Below, in pieces: positions 21,201 through 30,231 of a stretch of DNA of 64,000 nucleotides. The first letter of the stretch is position 1, and the number at the start of each line of letters is the position of its first letter. A program made the position numbers and the translations under genes. Under the pieces are notes generated by a model that was not told the origin of the DNA, ran no database searches, and saw only the letters and a program-made list of their open reading frames with translations. Source of the stretch: Neurospora tetraspora (Eukaryota > Ascomycota > Sordariomycetes > Sordariales > Sordariaceae); NCBI RefSeq assembly GCF_033439725.1, contig NW_026944384.1:3100001-3164000 (forward strand). The letters run 5' to 3'.

Positions 21201-23161
21201 TTTACACGGTTCACTTTATCCACCATCGTACGCCCGATCATTGGACAGTAATCGTCCGGGAAAGCGAGACCGGCCACTTGTGGCACTTTGACTCCGACGG
21301 GGGGGAGGATGGGCGTGAGCGAAGGTTCAACGGAGCCATCGATCGTTTGACAACTTGGCTTCGTCGCTGTAACAAACAGATTCCCGAAACGAGTGAAGCA
21401 TTCAATGTTCCCGTCACAGGGCAAACCCAGGAATGGGAGTGCAGCTTGCATTCCATCGCGAATGCCATGGCGTTTCTCCGCTTCGGCATCCTTGGGTGGA
21501 ACAAGTTGAAGTGTATCGCCCTGGAGACGGATGCGGATCCGAAACCTCCGGCTCGTAGCGTGAACGCGGACAAGCTCAGAGTGACAATGAAACGATCTTT
21601 ACATGGCCTCTGGGGCCTCATGATGAAGGAAGATGTTGCGAGTGTCAACAAGCAAGTCAAGCAAGCCGAGCGAGAGAACGACCCGGAGTATTTGAGGGCG
21701 CTAGGGGACGAGTCACGAATAATCCGGGAGAGCAAGGCGGAAAAACAGTTGAAGGATATAGTATTTGAGCCGACTAGGCAGGACAGTCTGAAGGAGCTAG
21801 AGCGGAAGGCGCGAGAAAATCGGGAGAGGAAGAGGAAGGAGAAGGAGGAGAAGGATAAGAAGGAGAAGGAGCACAAGGAGCAGAAGGAGAAGGAGGCGCG
21901 AGAGGCGCGAGAGAAGGAAGAAGAAGAGAAGAAGAAGGCGCAAGAGCAGCGAGATAAGGAGGCGGAAGAGGAGCTCGCCGAGCTCGCCAAGCAAATGGAG
22001 GATGAACTTAAGGCGATGCAGGACGACTCACTAATAGACAAGGCGAACATGTCGTTCGATAAAGTAATCGATGCAGTGACAAATAACCCGGGTGAGCTGA
22101 ACAGCCTGAACGAGCAGGAGCGGAAGGCGCGAGAGGCACGGGAAAAGAAGAGGAAGGAGCAGATGGAGAAGGACCAGAGGGAGATGAAGGAACGGTTCCG
22201 GAGGGCGCAAGTGGAGAGGGAGCGGAAGGCGCGAGAGGAGCGGGAGAAGGAGGAGGAGAAGGAGCGGGAGCGGAAGGCGCAAGAGGCGCGGGACAAGGAG
22301 CAGCAGGAGAAGCTGAACCAGCAGTCAGGGGCTTCCAACCCTCGTAAGCGTGGAGCGGAAGATGACGACGACGAGTCGTCCGGTCGATCAAGCAAGAGGT
22401 CCAAGCAAACCCCTGAAGAAAACCCCACAGAAAATCCCGCCCAGAGCCCCAACAACAAGAGAAAGACACCGCCACCCGACACCGAGCCGAAGCCCGCTAA
22501 ACGAGCCCGGAGGGAGCCAACGCCAGCACCACAGGCCCCCGTCAGACAGAGTGAGAGGCAACGAAAGGCCACCCAAAAGGCTGCAGAGGCTGTTCAGGAG
22601 ACAGAAGCTGCTCAGGAGGCAGAGGCTGCTCAGGAGTCAGAAGCTGCTGAGGAGTCAGAGGATGACGTTGTGGAACTTGATTGGAGGCAGACCAGAAGGG
22701 CCAGATTTAAGGCAATGCGCAAGGCCGACCTGATGGAGGAGTGCAGAAAAAGACTAATTGCTGGCCCTGGCGACGAGCACAGAACACTCACGTATAGGGC
22801 CAAAAATACCGTCGACGGTCTTATCGACGAGTTGATGTGGTACGATGAACCCGAGGGATACGAGGAAGATCTCGAAGGAAAGGGTTTGGAGGAGTTGAAG
22901 GAAATGTGTAAGACAACGTATAAGTTGTATTACGGTGGGAAAAAATCGGAGGATATGAAAGAGAGGTTGAGGTGGTTTTATGCTGAGCAACAACGGCATG
23001 TTCAGACGCTCATTGAGGATGGTGAGATACCTGCTAATTGGAATGGTGAGGCGGAGGTGGAAGAAGAGGAGGAGGTGGAAGAAGAGGAGGAGGTGGAAGA
23101 AGAGGAGGAGGTGGAAGAAGAGGAGGAGGTGGAAGAGGAGGATATTTCTGAGGAGCCGTAA
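18203..23161 (+). CDS. Giant protein with three tandem Ulp1-like (C48) cysteine-protease domains, 1,652 aa
   Basis: One uninterrupted exon, start context CACAATGGCG. Three related units are visible, at about residues 40-380, 398-720 and 835-1150. Units two and three open with FRFPTYPS. Each has an HN.L..MR...L helix region, a WWIAP strand, then the peptidase core. Catalytic residues are complete in all three: His245-Asp262-Gln314-Cys320, His598-Asp615-Gln656-Cys662 and His1013-Asp1030-Gln1074-Cys1080. His-to-Asp is 17 and Gln-to-Cys 6 in every unit, as in yeast Ulp1 (H514, D531, Q574, C580). Unit three has ECS instead of ECG at the nucleophile. Residues about 1195-1370 are a Lys/Glu coiled coil; about 1380-1440 carry basic nuclear-localisation-like clusters (KRGAEDDDDE, KRKTPPP, KRARREP); about 1480-1600 hold helical modules; the end is an acidic repeat. 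Predicted: nuclear SUMO/ubiquitin-like protease or a related peptidase; substrate unknown. Confidence 0.85.
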   Translation: MAASNAADGIQFATDSSIIPNDIDPGKRDSHLGNFDLRQYIDFSIDPEDLHKCWLPPYNKPCNGNWDEFYDAWKRVQIPYLDCNDFGDTLQTMSNDTRIAYQQQHNGLCDLRHAFYRQGDAYIPSEDFDYCPGTKSSRMRMPRPPSKEAVHHFAYRLISMVQKQENADLGKFDGGKWWIAPPNASIELTSVETSKPTPDKAQPDGEGDGLTRLRESDRARAVAANYTVHWVCYQRHKQKGTENSHLAVIIRERATGNTWYFDSLNTPKDDDEVNLDEKHQSVLSSLHKWLNKNEIGIPDIPDGNRHRRVQVIPQDLPWACGLHAIAHALAFLRFGLLGWHEIPTYAREKTDKAKLTKLRHDMMKAMELSMGLRPPPRVDANKIPLPEHYDDQLDLSKFRFPTYPSVGVEKKDLHKIDEYPFMDKLDEKDEEILREKYRRVHVECYDGVSLRPESVDPFSRKVYAKLHNGLWKMRNGRFLSGEQVHYYATRLMTKVQEHLQPGALLGPARAENQDWWIAPINYAILCEKNMTTGNIQCQLNNINELSPEHLNDTESKNIYGDRSKDKDRFDCAKYTVHWVHHREDYDQQDDEAAYSLDHWGVIVREKATNFAWYFDSIKADREDRKTRAIKVFNEWLEKKCEVTTVSENFLVPALGQSSGWECGLHAIAHAVAFIRFGILGWHALPLQAIAVDEGRKENGGQTAAPAPLDFSKRLCETMTSALHGLMGVSLPPPTSKDDGNGTAEAVADSNGNTNSNSADKTNAGSSGNSKSGPSGKSNPGLSGTKPSDAMGTSSQPPGKNPAGLDRISRKDGKEHVVPHPTFYNAVRYEQQGLGFRFPTYPSLSLPAYEVRSVRDTPYNALITNDVAALYPAYERVDFRCCDNLELRDHSQYAEGAYKEIHNALFDMRSSTYLEDQGMYHLACRFITYVQDQPGARLLLGPWGLRRWWIAPMAFLIDVPGPRGEDVQEPQTFSELVTDVWGTSSIYGDASSYEQIFDRALYTVHFIHHRTPDHWTVIVRESETGHLWHFDSDGGEDGRERRFNGAIDRLTTWLRRCNKQIPETSEAFNVPVTGQTQEWECSLHSIANAMAFLRFGILGWNKLKCIALETDADPKPPARSVNADKLRVTMKRSLHGLWGLMMKEDVASVNKQVKQAERENDPEYLRALGDESRIIRESKAEKQLKDIVFEPTRQDSLKELERKARENRERKRKEKEEKDKKEKEHKEQKEKEAREAREKEEEEKKKAQEQRDKEAEEELAELAKQMEDELKAMQDDSLIDKANMSFDKVIDAVTNNPGELNSLNEQERKAREAREKKRKEQMEKDQREMKERFRRAQVERERKAREEREKEEEKERERKAQEARDKEQQEKLNQQSGASNPRKRGAEDDDDESSGRSSKRSKQTPEENPTENPAQSPNNKRKTPPPDTEPKPAKRARREPTPAPQAPVRQSERQRKATQKAAEAVQETEAAQEAEAAQESEAAEESEDDVVELDWRQTRRARFKAMRKADLMEECRKRLIAGPGDEHRTLTYRAKNTVDGLIDELMWYDEPEGYEEDLEGKGLEELKEMCKTTYKLYYGGKKSEDMKERLRWFYAEQQRHVQTLIEDGEIPANWNGEAEVEEEEEVEEEEEVEEEEEVEEEEEVEEEDISEEP
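22576..22665 (+). repeat. Short degenerate repeat coding for Ala/Glu/Gln-rich stretch
   Basis: Imperfect repeats of a unit like GCTGCTCAGGAGGCAGAG occur within the triple-protease gene, giving repeated A-A-Q-E-x-E before the helical C-terminal modules. Confidence 0.7.
23054..23143 (+). repeat. Five tandem 18-bp units coding for an acidic tail
   Basis: The unit GAGGTGGAAGAAGAGGAG is present four times perfectly and once with changes. It codes for E-V-E-E-E-E repeats at residues about 1618-1647 of the triple-protease protein. It is in frame, so copy-number changes would only lengthen or shorten the acidic tail. Confidence 0.95.
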
Positions 23162-24343
23162 TTTCAGGATCAGTGAGCCTGAAGGAGGTGTTACTACGTC
23201 GGTTGGAGTTTGGCTAAGACTACGGCGGTATTGTTTTTGTATACATCGGTTTTGTTTTGTATGAAAGGCGTTTTGGTTAGGTGCGGCTTGTTTTGATAAT
23301 TTACCATTTTTGCATTTAATGTTCTGCCCACTGTGTTGTCTTTTGTTTCATTTGTACCTGAGAGTATCATTGGTATTGACGATGTTTCAACATATCTCCT
23401 GAATATTTCGCTGCTGTTATTTTGCCCAATCAATGGCCGTGAAACTTTGGGTTGAAGCAATACAATATGCGCCAGCAGTCTGCTGTTTTCTGATTCCAAG
23501 GGAGGATATGGAGCCGCGGTGATCTTGACCGTACGAGTTTGCGATTGTTTGGTGACATCAAACAACAGCAGTGGGATGGGCGCGTGCTAAAGGAGGGATT
23601 CGAATCTGCCCCGTAGGACTCTTTTACTTCCCAGCTGTGCGACTCTGTCCTATGGTCTCCTATTTGTAAGTCGTATGCAATATTGGCATAAGTGTCGTCG
23701 GCCCGCTGTCCCGCTTGTCAGCCAACCTGTTCCACCTGGCAGACTGACGGCGACAGTCCCTGGGAACATGCGTGAGCAGTTGCATGCGACAACCGGCTTG
23801 CCGTATTGGATTCCATTCATTAGCGATTTGAGATCCTTCTCTCCATATTGCCAGGCTGTGTGTACTCGTTGCCTTATCTCGCAATGTTGCTATGGCTTTG
23901 GACAAATATGTTGTGCCCCGCATCTTTACTTGATCCCACAACGCTCAGGCAGAAAATTTGTTGTTCCGCCCGCAATCCAGCTGGCCGCCACCTCCATCAG
24001 GTCAGTTTTGCTGCTGTCTGCAGGTAGTAATGTCAGGTCTAGTTCCTGGTGTTACTCGACCGCGTGTATCCTTCGTGTCTGGGAAGCTAACGGCATATAA
24101 GAGCCCGGAACTCTTCCTTTGATACTGCTGTCCGTTTTCTGTTCTGTTCCTTCACTCGAACTTCATGAGGGGATAGTAAGGTATCTTGTTACACCAAATT
24201 AACTTGACCAGGGGTAGGTTGGCATCTACGTTTGCCAACAGACAGAGTAACATCTCTTCCGATCACTAACTTCCAAGAGACTACTTACCTCTACACACCA
24301 GGAGCCGCATCATAACATCTGACTCGGCACTTTTTCTCCAAAC
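23162..24343. other. Intergenic region, 1.2 kb
   Basis: No gene is supported. It contains the 3' end of the triple-protease transcript and the promoter of the zinc-finger gene. A motif GGATTCGAATC at about 23598 resembles a tRNA B-box, but no cloverleaf can be built around it. Confidence 0.5.
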
Positions 24344-25233
24344 ATGAACAGGGGCAAGATTAGAAGGAGGGCACAACAAGGATGTCATCCGGCTTCGGAT
24401 TATTCCTCTCCCTGGACCGAAACTTCACTGCTGAACTGCCATGTCACCAGTCCGTCACCACTCGTGTCCGAGCCATACGGAAGCAACGCATTACCTATCC
24501 ACCAGAACTACGGCATCGAGAGACCTCTCGTAACAGGCCCAGTGTATTCTTTGTCTGCGGAGAGTCAAGGGGTTGGTGATTACGGCTTATCGCTGCCGCC
24601 GCAGCCGGAACGTCGTCAGTGCCTCCAGGACTGGGGTTTCTCAATGCCAGGACAGTTCATTGGCACAATACCCGGGCATGAAAGGTCCTCCTCACTGGAA
24701 GCCAACATTCCGCCCATCCCGTACGAATTCGAGGGTGATACACATGTTGAAGATGAGGAAGACCATGTGGAGTGGAGCTTGACCAAAGAAGCCACTGAAG
24801 ACACTCAAGGTTTCCCAGAGCAGGAGATAGGGACGCGCTACCTGGCCTGTCCGTTTTACAAGCACGACCCAAAGACCTTCAGCAAACCGAAGTGGAAGAG
24901 CTGTGCCCATCTCGGAGATGAGAACATGCATCGGTTGAAGTTAGTAACTCTTTGTATTCCTTTTACTCGGTCATCCGTCTTGGAAAGCATTCGAGACAAG
25001 GCAGAACTCACCGGGAAAGGTCTAACCAAATGTTTTGCAACAGGGACCACCTTAAACGGCGTCATAAGGCCACCGCTGAACTTCCCCAGCCGGAAGAAAC
25101 AATTCAAGAAAGCCAATTCGAACAAATGAGAAGTTGGGGACGTTCATCGGGGAGGGGCAGACCAGCCATTGAGCAGTGGCAACATACATACCGCGTCTTG
25201 TTTCCTAATGACATGATGATTCCCAGCCCATGA
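24344..25233 (+). CDS. Fungal C2H2-type zinc-finger protein, 261 aa as read (probably truncated)
   Basis: Two exons: 24344-24939 and 25044-25233; the intron has donor GTTAGT, branch CTAAC at about 25022 and acceptor ACAG. Splicing joins MHRLK to DHLKRRH and so completes a pattern well known in filamentous fungi: LACPFYKHDPKTF, then WKSC, then HRLKDHLKRRH, then TYRVLFP-D-PSP. The Cys and His positions fit one atypical zinc finger. The N-terminal 130 residues are Pro/Ser-rich with an acidic patch. The reading frame stops directly after PSP, where relatives usually continue with an aromatic residue and a helical tail; such a tail lies downstream in the same frame (25357-25866). Function of this family is unknown; DNA or RNA binding is plausible. 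Confidence 0.7.
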
Positions 25234-25356
25234 AAGTGCAATCTGGTCTTTTCTTTGTACCAGACATAATGCATCAGGATAAAAGACTAATCCCAGGAGG
25301 AAGACCAGGACGAAAACCCGGATTTAGCACACGGACCGACCGGACGATCACCAAGA
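25234..25356 (+). other. Gap with in-frame stops between the two zinc-finger gene parts
   Basis: Same frame as the two flanking pieces, broken by the TGA at 25231, TAA in ACATAA and TAA in GACTAA. After the last stop the frame is open and reads into the downstream Met at 25357. I found no GT-AG pair that would remove the stops without losing conserved residues. Confidence 0.5.
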
Positions 25357-25866
25357 ATGAATCACGAAAAGATCCTTGAACTTCTTCCGTTTCAACTTCA
25401 ATCAGTAATTGAGGAAGATGAAGACTTACGGTTCCTACCCCAGTCCTCGCAGCAGCGAATCGCTTTGAAGGTCAAGAGGTCCGTGGAACAGCTCTTCAAC
25501 AACGAGACTGAAAGAAGCTCCAGTCCGTATAAGGCTACAGTGCTACCTTGCCACACAGAGGAACCTCAAATCCGAGAAGTAGAGCGACCTGTTCAACAAC
25601 CTCAAGGCCCAGAGAACTTTGATCTCGAAACGCAAGCATGGAATTGTTTGGACCCTTGGTTCGATGACACCCACCAGAATGTGCCTGAAGACCCGAGTTC
25701 AATCTTCGCGTACGAACTCACAGAATCACATGTACCGCACATACCACAGCACCAGCTGAGTTGGTACGGGACAGCAGTTGACATAACAGACACTCCAGAA
25801 ATCGACGCGTACATGTACGAACCAAGGCGTCCGCATCGGTTGAAGAGGCAGCAGCAAGATCGCTGA
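25357..25866 (+). pseudogene. Probable severed C-terminal part of the zinc-finger gene (169-aa frame)
   Basis: The frame starts MNHEKILELLPFQLQSVIEE and continues with a helical segment (about residues 25-50) that resembles the helical tail usually found after the PSP motif in this fungal zinc-finger family. It is in the same frame as the upstream exon, 124 bp after its stop. The rest is polar and unrecognised (ending RLKRQQQDR). It may be the tail of a gene broken by nonsense changes, or an independent small gene; the first reading seems more likely from the position and resemblance. Confidence 0.45.
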
Positions 25867-26013
25867 CGGGGAGAGAGAAGGGGAAAGAAAGCATAGGTTG
25901 AAGGGCAGAAAGGAAGGGGGAGGAAGATCAAAGAATTAAGGGAGTCAAAAAAAAAAGAAAGAAAACCACAAAAAGCGAAAAAAGAAAGGCGCATTTGGAA
26001 ACGCCGGGAATTG

Positions 26014-26086
26014 AGCCCGACGTGGGGGTCGAACCCACAACCTTGAGATTAAGAGTCTCACGCTCTACCGATTGAGCTAGCCGGGC
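26014..26086 (-). tRNA. tRNA-Lys(CUU)
   Basis: The minus strand folds into a full 73-nt cloverleaf without an intron: acceptor GCCCGGC pairing with GTCGGGC (one G-U pair), D arm with TAGCTCAATCGGTAGAGC (A box), anticodon loop CTCTTAA with CTT at 26053-26051, and T arm with GGTTCGACCCC (B box). U33 and a purine at 37 are in place. Anticodon CUU reads AAG, lysine. Confidence 0.96.
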
Positions 26087-27091
26087 GGTTATTTGGTTAA
26101 CCGCCAATTGTTGAAAGCCAGTTCTTGGAAAAGGGTTGAAGAAGCATGGTGCTTGAGTCATTTTCCATCTTTTGTGTGTGTGTGTTTGAAAAAAGAATTT
26201 CGGACATCGGATGCATGTCGTTGATAGTGGGTCGATTATGTGGGGGCCTCGGATGGCCAGATGCAGGGTCTTGGTTGGGGTTTGTGAGATCCCTGTCACT
26301 AGGGCAGGGGTATGGCACTGATAGCGCTGGAACGGGCTGAAGGTCCCTAAAGGCCGCTGAAAGCCCGCTGAAAGCCTTGTTACTGTAGGACAGCCTTAAC
26401 AGGGAAACATCTGACAACACCTCACATCCCATCCCGTCTCCAACATTCCCGGATGAACACCGTAGATGCCCCCTTCCTTCGAATCCAGGAAAACCCACCT
26501 TGTTCAATCTCAGTGCCGGGCTGACACTAATGCCGAAAGTTTACTTGCATCTGAGGATCTAGAACATCCCCATGGGGCTAACGACAGAAAGGAGGCTAGA
26601 TTCAATAGTGCACGAGGCCTCTCGGCGGACCCGATCCCCTTCTGCAGTTCAGCTTCGTGCTAGTTATTCAGCTCATGCAATGTCGGTCAGTTGAGGAAGT
26701 GATATGTCTTTTAACTCGAAGCTTAGACACCGAAATGCTCTTGATGATACTCAATGGGTCGGTTGTTTGCCTGATTCGATTATTTAGGCATTGCTTTCTA
26801 GCCTCATCCACAGCCGTTACACAACCTGACGAGAGAGGGGGCTGACGACAAGATCAGCTAGCCACAAGTCATGTTTGATTCGCACACTATCGAACTTGGC
26901 TTTCAAGATGTTGATATGGTTAGTACTGACAGAAAATATGGGAGAGGAGGGAAGAGGGAAAGGCAGTAAAGCAAATACTACAAAAGCCAGTTCCCGTCTC
27001 AAACAACGAAGACTTGCGGGAATCAGATACACCATCCGTCACAATCCTTTTCCCCATCATCCTCTTTTTCAGGCTCCCATAAGCGCCAACC
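26087..27091. other. Intergenic region, 1.0 kb
   Basis: No gene is supported between the tRNA and the amine oxidase gene. A short GT microsatellite is present near 26170. Confidence 0.5.
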
Positions 27092-29263
27092 ATGGCCCAC
27101 CTACAAACCGACATCCCCCGAGACATCGACTTCCTCCCCCCCGGCGGCGGCGGCAGCCTTCGCATCGCCTACGCCAAGCATCTCCTGCGAGAATACCTGG
27201 AAGAGGAGCACGCCAAGAGACACGGATGGTCCAAAGAAGAAGACCGCGGTCTCAAGCCCATCTTCCGCCATGTCCCGTCGTCCCTAGATGATGTCGAAGA
27301 GAGCGATGGTCTTCTTTCTGATGGAGAACCCCCCTTTAAGGGCAAGATCTGCATTGTGGGCGCTGGTGTCGCTGGCTTGTTCACTGCGCTGATGCTCAAG
27401 ATGAGTGGGATCTATAACTTTGATGTTGTTGAAGCGTCGGATAGAGTTGGTGGAAGGCTCTATACCCATTGGTTCTCAGATAAGAAGAAGCCGGACTCGG
27501 AGCATGATTATTATGATATTGGTGCGATGAGGATTCCGGAGATCAAGACTATGCAGTCGTAAGTTATCCGCTTTCACATATTAAATGGCCGTTATTGAGA
27601 TCGCGCTGGGATCAGGGGCACAATGTGGTTTAGCAGCGGGATACTGACATGTTCAACAGTGCCCTCGACCTCATCAAGTTTCTCAAACTTGGTGACAAGT
27701 TGGTGGAATACAACTATACGGAGAAAAGCGAAGGCAAAATTCCAGTTCCACATATGTGGTGGTACAAGAACAAGAAGCCAGAGTGAGTACCAAGTATCGG
27801 TGTGCTTTTAGGCCTGCTGAGTTAACATTGAGGACCAAAAGTGGAAGCAAGTTCGACTGTGCGATAAAGAGTGTCATCAAGAGCTTCACTCAGGCTCAAA
27901 GCTTTGACATGGCTTTCAAGAAGTACATGGACGGATCCAATGACTACTATTCCACGCGTGCATGGCTCATGCTCCAAGCTTGCCCAAAGTAAGTCTGAAC
28001 TGCGGAGACAGGATGAACTCACCTTAAGTACTGACCATCGTAACCAGATTGACATATGAGGAGACGGCTATGGGCGAGGCGTCTGATACGTCCACCGGCC
28101 TTTTCGACCAGGCTTTCACCGAGACCATCTGCGACTATTGCGACTTCGCCGCGGCCGAGAAGGCTAAGTGGTGGCGTCTCGAAGGTGGCATGAACCAGGT
28201 AGCTGAGGAAATGCAAAAGCTCATTGAGAAGCCCGACTGGCCCGTAGAGGGCGCCCCCGGAATCAAGATCACCACTTCACGCCCCGTAACCGCCATGTCA
28301 GAAACCGTTGACCGTTCCGCCATCAGCGTAACCACCACCTGCCCGAAGGGGCAGTCACCATCCACAACCGACTACAGCGCCGTCTTCTCCACCACCGCCA
28401 TGGCCCCCCTCCGGCGCATCGACATCGAAGGCCTGCACCTCCCCGACAAGATCCTGACCGGCATCCGCTCGCTCAGCTACGACCGTGCCACGAAAGTAGC
28501 CATCAAGTTTGCCTCGCCATGGTGGACTCTTGTAGGCGGCGTCTCGTCCACGGACCTGCCCATCTCCAACGTCGTCTACCCGTCCTGGAACGACGGACCC
28601 GACAAGCCGGCCGTGCTGATGGTCTCGTACTCCTGGGCGCAGGATGCTACTCGCATGGGCGCTTTGGTGCCAGATTACACCAAAACCAAACCCTCCAAAG
28701 ACGATGAGGTCGTCTCCGTCTGCCTCAACGCTCTAGTCAAGCTCTTCTCCAAAGCCGACCCCAAGACCCTCGCCTCCACCGTCCCTATGCCCATCACGCT
28801 CGACTTCCTCCGGTCGCAGTACGTCGACCACCACGCCTTCGCATGGTCTCACGACCCCTTACAGGGAGGCGCCTTTGCGCTCTTCGGACCGGGCCAGTTC
28901 AAGGATCTCTACCCGGCTTTCCAGAAGGTGTACTGCAACGGTAAGTTCTTTATGAGCGGCGAGGCGTTGAGCACGCACCATGCGTGGATCAGCGGGGCGG
29001 TGGATAGTGCGTATATGAGCTTTTTAACATTTTCGACGGTGTATAAGCTGGAGAGGGAGATGGTGAAGGTCAAGGCGAGTAATTTGGTTGGCGAAAGGGG
29101 GGAGAATCCGGAGGAGGTGGATGAGTTTTTGTTGAAGTGGGCGGCGAAGTTGAGTAAGGGGTGTAAAGTCCAGGGTGATAATACTTGGGGCCGTTCACAT
29201 TTCCAGAATGGCGCTGATGAGGAGAAGGGGGAGCTGGATGAGGATTGGTGTGATTGCTGCTGA
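27092..29263 (+). CDS. Flavin amine oxidase, L-amino-acid-oxidase-like, 650 aa
   Basis: Four exons: 27092-27558, 27660-27782, 27842-27988 and 28048-29263, all phase 2 junctions with standard ends. The FAD-binding Rossmann motif is at about residues 84-125 (IVGAGVAGLFTAL, then VVEASDRVGGRLYTH). The substrate-side part includes IPVPHMWWYKNKKPD and a C-terminal FAD segment (MSGEALSTHHAWISGAVDSA), which is the second flavin-contacting motif of the family. These enzymes oxidise L-amino acids to keto acids with ammonia and hydrogen peroxide and help nitrogen scavenging. No signal peptide and no peroxisomal tripeptide at the end (it ends in Cys-Asp-Cys-Cys), so location is unclear. The third acceptor has a possible alternative 9 bp upstream (27832), adding three residues. 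The exact substrate cannot be told. Confidence 0.9.
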
Positions 29264-30231
29264 GTCTAGCATTGGTGTTAGCTCAACCGGTCAGGTGCTT
29301 CGTATGTTGTAGAAGGACGATAGAGGATGGATGGATGAAGCTGAAGTGGCCGTACTGGGAGGAGGGGGGTCTTACGATCTGTACTTAGACACCTCGAGAA
29401 CCCCCGATGTCAAACTGGTTACGACTGCCAATTTACCATCAATTGACTGTCCCGCCCGACGAAACGTCCAAATGCCTAAACGTCTGAGATATTCGGATTG
29501 TCAAAAGATTGTGAATTAACGGTCAATTAGGTACGAAATCTCTCAAAGGTGAAACGTTAGTGCATCTAAACATCAAAAAAACTCGAGGGCTCTAAGAACA
29601 GGTCACTAAATTCCGAATTGTCATAGGACCGTTCGCGGACAGATCGAAAGACCCCCCCCCCCCCCCCCCCCCCCTCTCTCTCTCTCCCAGTACGGGTCCG
29701 CGGTCACTCTCTTTCCCAGGGTTAGAATAGTGGGGCAGAATTGATGGCTGTCTTTGCCCATGTTGTTATACCGCTTTTTTATATCGTCATGTTAACTGTA
29801 TAGGCGAGCTCTACCCCTCGATTGATGATTGCAAGTCAATGGTTCGGATAGCGGCAAAGTCGTTCATCTGAAGTGTCAAAAACGAGTTCCTGTTCAGGAA
29901 AGTGGTGATGTCATCACTGGCCCCACTTTGCAGCTGGTACCTGGAGCTAACGTCACGATGATCGAGGATGTTCCCCCTTCAGTCTTCGACCGGTGTACAT
30001 AGTAGGACAGTAATGACGTTGACGAATTCTTCAATGGGAAAGCATCAAAAGTTGACTTGATTCCCTCCTCCAACTTTACTTGTACTTCTTCCTTCCTCTT
30101 CACATCTTTCAACTCTCAAAATAATCTCTCGATACCCTTACCAGAGACCAGCACACTAACAGCCACTACCACTTACACCACCAACCACCAAACTAAACAC
30201 CCAACTCACAACAGAACAAAGCACACCAAAA
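29264..30231. other. Intergenic region with homopolymer C and CT repeat
   Basis: About 1 kb with no supported gene. It holds a run of 23 C followed by six TC units. The last 170 bp (C/A-rich, many CACCA) look like the 5' leader of the dehydrogenase gene. Confidence 0.5.
29652..29688 (+). repeat. C23 homopolymer followed by (TC)6
   Basis: Read directly from the sequence: twenty-three C, then TCTCTCTCTCTC, then CC. Such runs are slippage-prone in sequencing and in vivo, so the length is uncertain. Confidence 0.9.

Noticed and set aside
21238-22572. Minus-strand frame (444 aa) very rich in Ser
   Set aside because: Antisense of the Lys/Glu coiled coil of the triple protease.
23590-23660. Second tRNA candidate around GGATTCGAATC
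   Set aside because: No A box at a fitting distance and no cloverleaf on either strand.
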